Positions 10,150 to 21,900 of a DNA stretch of 64,000 nucleotides are shown piece after piece. The position numbers were made by a program, and so were the translations under genes. Positions within the stretch are counted from its first letter, which is position 1, and each line of letters starts with the position of its first letter. The DNA is from Morella rubra. Its lineage: Eukaryota; Streptophyta; Magnoliopsida; Fagales; Myricaceae. The notes under the pieces were generated by a model. That model was not told the origin of the DNA and did not search any database. It saw only the letters and a program-made list of their open reading frames with translations. The DNA is taken from contig CM025853.1 in the NCBI GenBank assembly GCA_003952965.2, positions 4,501,386-4,565,385 on the forward strand, given 5' to 3'.

Positions 10150-13100
10150 ATGGCTGCAGCTTCCATTTCCAGAACTCTGACCAGAAAGCTCCGTGAGAGC
10201 ACTATTACTGCTGGTATTGGTAGTAGTTCTTGTGGTCGTCCATCAATCCCTTCGCTGCCCAGGCCCTTTGTCCCCCTGTCTCCACAACCATGCTCTTCTT
10301 CCTTCTCTACCTCCGCCGTCTCCTCTGCTCCCGAGTCCCAATCTGCATCCTCTTCCCAAGTTCACGGTATGTGGTTTTGTTGTTTTGTATGTGAGGGCAT
10401 TTTGAAGGTTCATTGCGTGAACGAGATCTGAATTGTTGAGTATTTCTCGTTTCAGGAAATGAAAGAAGGTCGGGATGGTCCAAACTGCTCCTTTTCCTCC
10501 CTGGAGCTATCACTTTTGGTCTTGGAACTTGGCAAATTTTTAGAAGACAAGACAAGGTAATATATATAAGCAATAAATTTACGTAACATACCCTCTTTAA
10601 TTATTTTTGCCAAAATAGCTTAATTTTCTCTCTATTTATGTTTAAAATATGCTTATTACCTTGTATACAGCCTATGCTTCCCTTTCTTTTTACATTACGA
10701 AATTTGTTTCTGTTGGGATTTTACGGCTGAGTTCCAACTCAGATATGTGTAGGACATTGACAGCAGTTCCTCTAATGTTGGAGAATCCTTGAAACAAGAA
10801 GTTTCATAGATGATGTAAGACCACCTAATTGATTCTTACCTATGTGAATGTTCCTGTCAACTGTAACAGGTTAAACAAAGACAAAAAAAAAGGCAACACT
10901 AAAGACAAAAATTTCTTTGTAAAAATTTGCTGTAAATAGTTGATTTTAATTAGTGAGAATTCCTTAATGTCTTTGCACAATATGATGGATTGCCTCATTC
11001 TTATTGCATCAAATTATTTTTGCCTCTGTGGTAGCGGTGTCCATGTAACTTAGGTAAGCCGCTAGTAGCTTTTGTGTATGTGAACTCTTATCTTTGAAGA
11101 TATTCATATTTTGTAGATAAAAATGCTGGAATATAGACAGAAAAGGCTCGAAATGGAACCCCTGATGATTAACAGCATATCTCCCTTGGACAGAGAATTT
11201 GATCCCTTGGAGTTTAGGAGGGTGAAATGCAGAGGAGTTTTTGACGAGAAAAGGTCAATCTATGTGGGCCCACGTTCAAGAAGCATTTCAGGAATAACTG
11301 AAAATGGCTACTATGTCATCACACCCCTCATGCCGATCCCCAACAGCACAGAGAGGTAGAGCAGCAATAGTTTTATTGGCCTTATCAAAACTAGTTTTCT
11401 ACGATTTCTCACGCTTGGTTTTCTCTCCCTCTTGGAAGATAGTTAAGAGGCTGTTGGAGAGTGATTTCCTCTATTTCCACTAGTTTTGAATAAAATTCCT
11501 TCCTCTTTCCTGTGGATAATTTCTGATATTGGATTGTAAGTTTTTCAGGAAAAAAACAAGGAGCTGGTGAATTCTATCTGGTCTTGAATAGAGTAGCTGA
11601 TGCTTGAAATATGTGTGATAAAACCATTTGATTTTTTCTTTTTGTGTTTTGGGAGGAGAGATATTATTTCCCTCCTTTTTTCTGATTTGAAGTTCTTCTG
11701 AGATCATTTTTGTGTGCAGATGCTTTATCCTATAAAGAGCTGCCAAATTATCAACCATATTCGTGGAGTTATATAGGCCTTATAGATTTTCCAGGTTCAG
11801 ATATTGCACAATGGAATGTCTTATATCTTAACTAAAATGTCTAATTTAAAGCTAGACCAAATTGGTTAAACCTGCCAACCTCCCAACTGTTTTTGCCCAT
11901 GCTTTTTTCGTATTTGCACTTTGTAACTCGTGGTGTTCTGGGAACCCACACGATTGATATTTTTTAATGCTGCTATAGGGTCTGTAATCCGTGGTGATAT
12001 GTGAACACACGAGTGTATATTGTAATTCAGTTACATGGATCGTTAGCTTTATTGGCATGTTAAACATATTGTGTGAACAATGTAAAAGGTTTCGTTGGAT
12101 TTTCAACAAGTCTTTGCACCGTAGAGAGTACCAGTTGGGCTCTAATATCTTAAAGGAAGTGTTTCAACATGTCATGCTTCCTTCAAATCAGGTGGTTGGT
12201 CACATTTTTTAATTCATTTGGAAAAGTAGCCTTTCAAGTTTATTGTCGTGACTTATGGATGGATTGCAGTGCTACAGATGCCTTTTTCGGCTAATAATAT
12301 CTTGAATATGATTCTTCCAGCATGCAGTCGCCAGTTTTGGTCAACAGAGGATGGGTTCCTCGTAGCTGGAAAGACCGGTTTTGGATGATTTGAAATCCAG
12401 CCAACAGCCTCCCAAATATGGCACCCCCCTCGGTCCAGGAAAATAAAGGAAGCTCTTGGTGGAGGTTTTGGTCCAAGAAGCAAAAAGACAATGAGGTTAT
12501 ATTTTGTCATCACTTGATGCCTTCTCTGAGGTGAGACATATTGAACCATCTTACCTTCTTGCAACTTACAGGTCAGCGTCCCTGCTGTTAATATTACAGA
12601 AGTTATTGGAGTAGTTCGTGAAAGTGAGAAGCCTAGCATATTTGTCCCAGCAAATGATCCAACCACCTGTCAGTGGTTCTATGTTGATGTTCCTGCAATT
12701 GCTCGCGCTGCTGGACTTAGTGATAATACCATCTACATTGAAGACATAAATGAAAATGTCAACCCCAGTAACCCTTATCCTCTTCCAAAGGACGTAAATA
12801 CATTGATTCGCAGTTCAGTCATGCCACAGGACCATCTCAATTATACATTCACATGGTATGCTTTTTTGGTTATTTTGATATTTAAATTGTGCATGAACTT
12901 GGAATCCTTCCTGAGTGAATGGTTTGATATTACTTTACTAATGATAGATACATCTATGCTTTCATCTTTATTTGTATTTGTATTGTCCATAATCATTCCA
13001 ACACTTGGAGGAGTTTAATCTTCGAATTGTTGCTGAAAGATTTCTTTGTTATTTTTTCGACCAATATTATTGGCCAGTAGTTTCCAGGAAGAGATTTCCC

Positions 13101-14957
13101 AGGCCACTTAGGATAGAGATAGCGTGATTTTGATCGGGTAGCTCAATATATAAAGAAAACTTATTTAAGAATTGGTTGTAAAAATGTCCATGCGACATTG
13201 AAAAGAACAGTTAAAAGTCCATAGGATTTCTGCTGGTTGCTTGTTAGTGTCTCAAAGGAATAGGCTCTATATGCTTATTCTGAAGGACAATATCCATTGT
13301 CATGGATGAACAAGGTCTGATAACATCTAAAATTCTAGATCCTGCAGAAACATTAGTGTACAGCAGATGCTGTTTTCACTTCACAGGTCATTTTATTCAT
13401 CAAAATGCCCAGAACATTTCCGCTGCTTATTTAGTTCACATGTCAATGTGGTTGAGATGAAAACTGTATCAGCTGTGGAAGTTGATTACGAGGGAAAGAA
13501 AACATGAGGCTGGATTTCAGACAATAGTTTTTTTTGCTAATCATATTTCAGACATTTAAACGGAATCAATCATGTGGTGATCTTGACTAAACCCTGGAAG
13601 AGTCAATGAAGGCTTTTATGCTGCACTGTCTGTTTGTCTCCCTCCCTACCTCCATCCCTCTCTGTCTCTGTCTCTCTGTGTGCGGAATGTGCGTAATACA
13701 ATGTGAATACTCTGAAAGACTTATCAAATGAATGTCATGCAAGTGATGTTTATGGATATTATTTTGTGAGTTTCAGATCTTTGGTTAACAGCGTAGTCTT
13801 GTAGAAATATGATATTCCCGGTAAAAATATGGGGATGCGTCACTTGTAAGAAAAAAGAAATCACATAAAATAATATTCTGGTACAACAAATTAATTGATG
13901 ATCTGAAAATGTAGTGGTCAAAATTGAGGAACGTTTTGTAAACTTTCATAAAACCAGTCCCATGCTCAGTCAAAGGGGCCATTTGTTGTGGGTTCAGGAC
14001 TATTGCAAACATTATAAAGATGAAATGTAAACATCTGTAACGCATTCTCAAATTTGGTGCAAGTGATGTTCTTTAATGATTGATGGATGTAACAATATGA
14101 GAGAAATAAGCAAACTTGGGTTGGATATTTCCTAGATGCCTCTCTCCTAATTGGAATGTGAAAACAGTGATGTATTGGTGCCTATGACATAATGACCTTC
14201 CTCAGTTCAGTTTGATCATGGATGAACTCCAACCTGTTAAAATCAGGGAGCGAAAAAAGAAAAGAGCAAGAAGTTTTTTTTTTTTTTGAAAAGAGCAAGA
14301 AGTTAAAACGAAGGGAGAAGAAAACATGGTAGATTTTAAGTGTAAAAGGTCAAAAAGCTTCTATCAAGATGGTCTGTCATATTCATTGACTTGTACAATT
14401 AATTCCTTAAGTTTTGGATGACAAGTTTGAGTGGTGAGGAAGACGATCTTAATATTAGCTGCATCAGTGTCCTCAACTCCATTCTTGTTGACATGGATCA
14501 GTAGTTTAGTAAGTTATACATACATGACAGCTATCAAGAAATAATCAACAAAATACAGGAGTTTACTTTTATTATTCTGCTATCTCAAGGGCCCCTTTAT
14601 ACTTGGAACAGTGCTTTGACTATTGTGCTTCAATGAAAAAGAAAAACGTGCATCTTATTTTGGTTCAGTTGTGGTTTACATGCTTATAGGTTTCGACAAA
14701 GAAATGAAATCTTACTCTCCAATTGAATTACAGGGCAACTTCACTGGCTTGTTCAACAAAAAACTTTGAAAAAATAAATCAAAGAGAATTTCACATCCAT
14801 AGCAGCATCAATAAGACATGTGAAAATTGAAATCCCTTTAGGACCTACTACAATATTTTTCTCTGATGCTGGTTTTATTTTGAGCAGGTATACTCTATCT
14901 GCTGCTGTCACATTCATGGCCTTCCAAAGACTGAGGACCAAAAAGAGTCTGAGATAG
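10150..14957 (+). CDS. SURF1: SURF1-family cytochrome c oxidase assembly protein, with an in-frame stop in exon 4
   Basis: Six exons: 10150-10366, 10456-10556, 11117-11355, 12321-12495, 12572-12855 and 14888-14957. All junctions are GT..AG and phases agree (362 codons including the stop). SURF1 is an inner-membrane mitochondrial protein that helps assemble complex IV. The start is Ser/Arg-rich, like a mitochondrial presequence. Exon 2 holds the first membrane segment and the family motif FGLGTWQIFRR. Exon 4 begins MQSPVLVNRGWVP. Exon 5 carries FVPANDPTTCQWFYVDVP and MPQDHLNY. Exon 6 encodes the second membrane segment (SAAVTFMAF). Codon 210 is TGA (12391-12393), which would remove the C-terminal half. 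Two compensating one-base indels in exon 4 could explain it (see findings). Identity is clear; whether this copy is functional is open. Confidence 0.88.
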
Positions 14958-17432
14958 CATTGCTCGTAAGCAAGAACTTTTGGAGATCAAATATCTTCCT
15001 TTAGATCACTTGCATCTATTTGATTTATAAGAACATGGAACTGTTAAACCCCTCTTGTGTACTGTCTGTATCAACGGGAGCCAAATCTTACTTGTTGGTT
15101 GGCAAGTTCTCAGTTTGACTAGAAGAGATTTTCTGGATCAGCTTCTTTCCTCATTGAGCAAGCTATAATATACATGATGACAGTCGAGTCATCCGAGAAT
15201 AATCTATTTTGTGTTTTAATACAGTTACGTGTGTTAAAACACTTTTTCGAATGTTTCGAATTTTTTCTTCCCTATTTTTGATTTTTTGGCAAGCGTAATA
15301 ATGGTGTAATTTCTGATTTAACAAGGAAATGGCCCATTGGCACTTCCTAGGGCTGATTTATGGGAAAGTTATGTAATTGTTCCTGACTATTGGAGTCAAG
15401 ACTTCATTTGAGTGGAAAGGTGTGCTATTATGTGCTTTGCTGTTAGGTCATGAATTTAGTTTATGCACTTCGTTGAGAGGAAAGGTTTACTAGCAGCTCA
15501 TGAAATTATTGTGTACTTTTCTTTCCTCTTCTTTAACTTTTTCCCCTTGCAGTTCCAATATTCGCACAATGAAGCATGCCAGCTGGGATGGAGAAGTGAG
15601 GGAGTAAAGGTAAGGCCGTGCTTTTGTAATTTATTACCCTCTCTGAAAGTTAAATAGGGTTAGAGTCAAGAAAAAAAAAAAAAAAAAAAGGGGCCAGAAT
15701 GAACCAGCTATACCATTCTTGGTAAAGATAATGGACATGGGGTGAGGTCTGGATATTGTTACAGTCCAAATAACAGAGTCCTAAATATTGTCATGATCTT
15801 CAGTTAAGGTGGGGAAATCAGAAACTTTGAGATGAAAGTATTTGTCTTTGTTTAACCTTTGCTTCTCCTCCTAAATAGACTTCAGAATTCCTTATTTCGC
15901 ATTTATAAACTTCTATGTCGATGCTCAGTTTCTTCTCATCAGGTATGCTTCAACCTATGTGTGCCCATTGATCCAAGATAACATTCAGATTACTGTCCAG
16001 TAATACAGAAAATGCTACTTGTTGACTTTAGTGCGTCTTTATTTATGGTTAGGTGAGATTTCTAATATGGTTGAAGGATTTGTTTTGTGATACGATTTTC
16101 TTTGAAGAAATTTCTAACATGCTAACCAAGTTTAGCACTATCTGTGCTAGATGGCTTCTGAGGCCCCGTCGTTTCTGCTAACCTATCTTAACCAATTTCT
16201 AAGCCTAAACAAGATGAAGCCATGAATAATCTCAGCTCATAATTACTTTCTCCAAGAACAGATTCAATACGCCAAAATAACAATTTTTGTACGTCGAAAT
16301 GCTAAACCACGAGTAAGTGAAAGACTGTTAGATGCCTTGACCGGTTATTTGGTAATTGAAGCATGTCAAGTTTCGTTTGTTGAAACACAAGAGCATGTTT
16401 GGATGTGTTAGGATTGAAAGCGGGTTTTTGCAAACATAGAGAGTGTCAACGTCTCCCCCACTTTGCGTGCCAAAAGTAAAATGTAGAATTAAAAAAGCAA
16501 AAACTATTCTTGTTTTTTGTTTTTTGTTTCTCCAATTGACACTACTCTTTATGTTTGATTGACACAACACGTGAGATCCTATTTTTTAAAATGTTGTCTC
16601 ATTAAAGTTGATTTTTATAGCATGTGTTTTAGAATGGGGTCCATCTAGAATTGCTTTTTATAGCATGGGTCTTAAAATAGGATCCACTTAGAGTTGCTTT
16701 TTATAAAATAGGGTTCACCGTTTGATTGACGCATTTTTGTAAAATACTGCAAATAAAATAAAGTAATTATTAGGATCTTATATTGCTTAATCTCAAAAAT
16801 CACAAATACGGTACTAAGCCCTAGAAGACTTCTGTCAATCTCAATCTCAAGCCCGATTCCAAACAAGGCCAAGGTTTATCATCGGAAAAACCAGATAAAA
16901 ATATTTGCCAATGGGTACTATAATCCAGAAAATTATAAAGAAAAAAAAATGCAGGGAAACCTCACTTTGGAAACAGAGTCATCCGGGCTCTTTACTAATC
17001 CGTCTATAAATTCTAATTTGGACCGGTCTGCATAGATAATCCAATAAAATCAGATCAACTCTCTGTTATAATCAACCATCCGCAAACCATTTCAATCAGG
17101 ATGTCCCGGTTTATTTAAATACATTCCTTGAAGTACAATTTTTGTCAGGGAGTTTATTCCACCATCTGTCTAAAAAAGGAGAAAATGAAGATCTGCTTTT
17201 AAAAAAATTATGCTTAGATTACAATTTTTTTATTATTATTGGGGACTAGTTAGCTCCCATCCCATCAAGTCAAGCAAAAACAAAAGCAGTTGTTGTGTAA
17301 TCTTTTTGCAATATGTTTTTCGCTTGCTACAATTTTTCACATTCTCAAAAGTATCGTCTCCGAAAAAATCTCTCAAGGCTCCCGACATGAATCACTGAAG
17401 CATCTGGAAACCTATAAACAAGTTGCAGACAT

Positions 17433-17467
<35 letters not shown>

Positions 17468-17871
17468 TTGAAAAGCAAAAACTGATGTGGTTTCACTTTG
17501 CCTTTCTTTTATTTTATTTACTGATTTATTTTGGTAAGAAACTCATGCTCGCAAGTTGCAACATCCTCAACCAGTCTCAACTTGCGAAATTTAAAACCTC
17601 AATCAAATTGGGATTCAGGTAAGGAGGTTTGGACAATGAGACAGCACCACGATAGATCAACTCAAGTGAGACCTATCATATATGTATTCCGCGTTGCCAT
17701 CACAATCTGTTGAAATCAGCGCCACTATTTTCTCGTAAGCCCATGGAAGAGACTACAACTATTGAAGCAAAAATCACGAGAACATGCCATGCCAGGTGGA
17801 AAGATAATAAGGCCATATAACACCAAGATCATCTATAATTCCCTTTCCGAATTGAAGCGTTTCCATCCAAG
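14958..17871. other. Intergenic region between convergent SURF1 and LRR genes
   Basis: The first few hundred bases are probably the SURF1 3' UTR. A candidate exon at about 15551-15609 (acceptor CCTTGCAG, donor GGTAAGG) has no recognised partner; it could be an alternative 3' exon. Poly(A)20 lies near 15670, imperfect TTGCTTTTTATA repeats lie at 16610-16710 inside AT-rich sequence, and a (GA)n tract is at 17435-17463. I see no complete gene. Confidence 0.45.
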
Positions 17872-18367
17872 AGAAACAGATTCAATATGCAGTAAATAGT
17901 GTAAGACTCACACTACCTAGAGCTTCACGCAAACAATTTAGTGTAAGACTCACAACAACTAGAATTGAAGTGTCATTCAAAGAGAAACAGATATAATATG
18001 CAGTAAATAGTGCAAGACTCAGAATTGAAGTATTCCATTCCAAAGAGAAACAGATACAATATACAGTAAATAGTGTAAGACTCACACCACCTAAAGCTTC
18101 ACGCAAACAATTTAGTGTAAGACTCACAACACCTAGAATTGAAGTGTGCCATTCAAAAGAAACAGATATAATATGCAGTAAATAGTGCAAGACTCACACA
18201 ACCCAGAACTGGTGTGCTATTCAAAGAAAAACAGATATAATATGCAGTAAATAGTGTAAGACCCACTCCACCTAGAATTGAAGTGTGCCATTCAAAGAGA
18301 AATAGATACAATATGCAATAAATAGTGTAAGACTCACACCACCTAGAGCTTCATGCAAACAATTAAA
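17872..18367. repeat. Minisatellite with about 55-60-bp units in a higher-order arrangement
   Basis: Seven or so diverged units share AGAAACAGAT-AATATGCAGTAAATAGTG, then AAGACTCACA, ACCTAGAATTGAAGTGT and CCATTCAAAG. Some units carry an extra GCTTCACGCAAACAATT block, giving a longer alternating period. The repeat lies 3' of the LRR gene, about 0.6 kb beyond its stop codon. Unit lengths vary and there are no constant spacers, so it is not a CRISPR-type array. Confidence 0.85.
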
Positions 18368-18980
18368 TACTACAGTCCACATTGTTTTCGGCTCTTTGGT
18401 ATAATTCAGGAGTAAATTTTCTTTTTGGGTAGAGAGGAAATTGCAGGGATTCTCATCAGGCCACATGTACTTGGATTCTCGTGCAGGGAGATGTCATTCT
18501 CTAGTCACACATATTTTCTTAAATACGGACCCAAAGTTCCGCACATTAATCTTCCAAAATGCACTGAAAAACATACATTCATCAAATTCTCGTGTCTTCA
18601 AACTTTGACAAAGCTCTCACAGCAATGAACCAACTAGAATTAAATACCACTAAAGCTCATAGCCAATTTTTTTACATTCTTGAGATCCAAGAAACTAGCA
18701 TTTACTGTATAATTTCCCAAATATAAGAGGGAGGGAGGGAGAGAGAGAGAGAGAGAGAGCTGTGCCAGAGAATGGAAAACTATCAACTTGCTTTGATGTT
18801 GTAGGCTGTACAAAATGTACATGATGGAATGCTAAACGAATACAAATCAAAGAATACAAACGGAAGCAATTGACTCACCACACTTTAGGCTTCTAAAATA
18901 ACTACGTTGAGAAAGGGAAAAAAAAATAATCGAAGACCAGATCAAATGAATGAAATGAATAGCGAACAAACAAAAAAACT
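18368..18980. other. 3' flank of the LRR gene
   Basis: Probably the 3' UTR and terminator region of the minus-strand LRR gene. A (GA)n tract lies at 18726-18758. No other gene is seen. Confidence 0.4.
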
Positions 18981-21900
18981 TCACGAGATACATCTTACAA
19001 GCAAAGGAGACATGGATAGTCCTGCATGGATTGCCTTTAACAATGCGACGAAATTGAACAGACTTTCTTCACAGAACCACTTGATCTTCCATGTAACAGA
19101 GACTGAAGCTCTCTTTTCATCACTGATTGCTACAACGTCCTTGTCAGCTTCAGCAGAGGGGCGAAACTCTGATGTGGCACATTTAAGAGCTAAGATCACA
19201 CACCATGCCTCTCTAGCTTCAATGACCTGGTAATGGAGTTCAGATATAAACCGACGTACTTTCACACCTCCACAACTTAAAAGACATAATAAGAGAAGAT
19301 AGAAAAGATTCTTTAAGTAACAAAACCACTGAAGCAAGGAAAACAACACTACACAGTTAGCTTGAAGTATATGCCCTAATAAATCCCATCAGTTAAGAGA
19401 ACATCGTCACAGTGATGACCAAGCATGGTATGCATGAAACATTGGCTACCATATGTTAAAAATTCACTATTCCATTAAAGGCTTAACGAGATATTGACTG
19501 AGACGAAGGCAATGACAAAGATCATATAATGCCCTATAACGCACTGGTGGGAAGAAAAATTTGATACGTCAAACCAGAAACATGGTGTAATCTTAGTTTT
19601 GGAAGGGAAAACAAAAAAGAGTTGAGTTGTACAAAACTAAGATGCTTATGAATGTAGTATGACTAGATATGCGCCAGCGAAAAAAAACAGACTCTGTTGG
19701 TTAACAAAAGTTGGGACATATCCAACCAGCACATGCTTGGCAACGCAGGTACTATATTGGTCGTTCAGAAATCATAACACTGAGCATGATCCTTTGGTTA
19801 CCATCGTGACTGAACAATATATTCGTGGAAAAAAAAAAAAAAAAGAATATTTAACTAAAAAGACGGCAATAACTATGGGTGATGATAATCTCTAATATGT
19901 TATGCCAAGGAAAAGGAAAGAACGGACACACACACAACACAATAAATGTCGGAGACCAAAATGCAGTTGAATCTTAGAATCATGCAATAGAAAAAAGAAA
20001 TTAAAAGCAACATCTTAAGGAAAGAGTTAGTAAAATCAGCAAGTTACCATTTCAGATATGTCATCAATGGAGCAACATGAATCAAGCAAGAAATATGGAG
20101 GCAAAGATGAATCCATCGAAAGGGAGCTAAACTGCACAAGGTCCTCCACGCACAGAAGAAGACGCCTTCCAATCACAAATAGTGATCTTGAAAGCCATTT
20201 TTCCTCTGCTGCAAAATGTACGATTAACCATCATCAATATAAAAAATTTATGTCCAGTTCAAAGAAATCATATAATTATAACTGATCAAATAATGAAAAA
20301 GTAAGAGTTGACTCTCAAACTTGAGTGAAAAATGAACACCTCAGCGTTTTTATGTAGAACTCTGTTCCTACACATTTATGCAGAACTAGTTGAGCCCATT
20401 ATTGAATTATGCAAGTCACCGATAATCAATCCGATCAATTACATTCGCACTAGAAATTATGACCAGCAAATTTTTTTTTTCAGCACAATACTGAAATCTC
20501 TCACGACAGTCTCAGAGACATTAACATAGAAATTATGACCAGGATGAACTAGAGAGAACTAAACCTCCATTGTTGTTCCGCCAGAATAGCACCATAGAGT
20601 ACTGAAATATGCTCACTTTTGAACCTCCACATATTTGCTTCTCAAACAATTCAACCTGAACCTGCTCCAAACTGCCATTTAAATTTCCAAAACCAGTCTA
20701 TCATAACACAGAGAAGGAAAAAAGTAGCAGCTAACCTAATGATTTTGAAACTCAATAGATTCAGTAGAAATAGTACAGTGATGCAGTAATACTATAAAAA
20801 ATTATACGTTTCAGACACGAAAGTCACCTTAGTAATGGAGGATCGTTTGCCAGACATGAATCCTCAACTTTCAAGTTCCTCAGTAATTCTCTTGATTTCT
20901 CAATGCTTCTAGTTATAAACACGTATTCGAAACCCCTGTCAATGTACAACCTAAACCAAGCATAAAAAGAGACTTTTAGGAAAATGATCGACTCTGTCAT
21001 TGTGAAAAGTACCAAAAATCACTAACCTCACAACCTGAAGTCCTAAACCAACGGACACATCTCTAACATCTTCCACTTTGTGACAGCCAAGCAAACGCAC
21101 GGCAGTTCCTGTATCAAGCCAGATCAATAGTCATTAACCTGAAAGCTCAGTGCAAGAAGGCTCCAACTAATAAACTTAAATTAAAGAACCAATGCAAATT
21201 ATGTCAATAAGCAGACCTGATCCATCACTGCTGATGCCAATAAGCAGCACATACAACTTGATTTCACTGCTGAGTACCAGAGCCACTTCTCTGTATCTGA
21301 AACAATGGAGATCCATAAAACATCATACCAACTTTTTCTGAGAAACTAACATCATGCCAACTTCAGTTTACAAAACAATTACATATTTCAGCATATTGTT
21401 TAATTACTTGAAGAGTCCAGAAGAACAAATATAAAAAGTTGTACAAATAACCTTCACAGAAACAATACCTAAGAGAACATAATCAAAATATGCATGAAGA
21501 AAAGCAAAGAGATATCAAATTTGTTCAGTGTAGGTTAGAGATTCCAAAGCTCAGAATGCAGATATTTTATGGAAATCCATTCTTCCAAGCCCCACTTGCC
21601 GATGGTTTCAGAACTTAGTACCAAAAGAGGAATTTCAATTTTGTTATAGCTTGCAGGAGCCAGAAAAAACTCATATCACCTGTGCATTTTCTAGCATTTA
21701 TTGTCAAAGATAAATATTCACCTTTCTCTATATTTGGAGTCTGGCTCAAGTACCCAACAAAACAAATAACACTGACAAGTTTCATGAATGCTGGAATCTG
21801 CAACATTTGTGTTAAAGTAGTGCTCAATGAATTCCTCACTTCTGGGAGATGAGCACCTATACCCAGAAAATGTATGAGCATCATCAATTAGTGGCGCTAC

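Noticed and set aside
17872-18367. CRISPR-like array
   Set aside because: Units are diverged and contiguous, without constant repeats and unique spacers, in a plant nuclear context.
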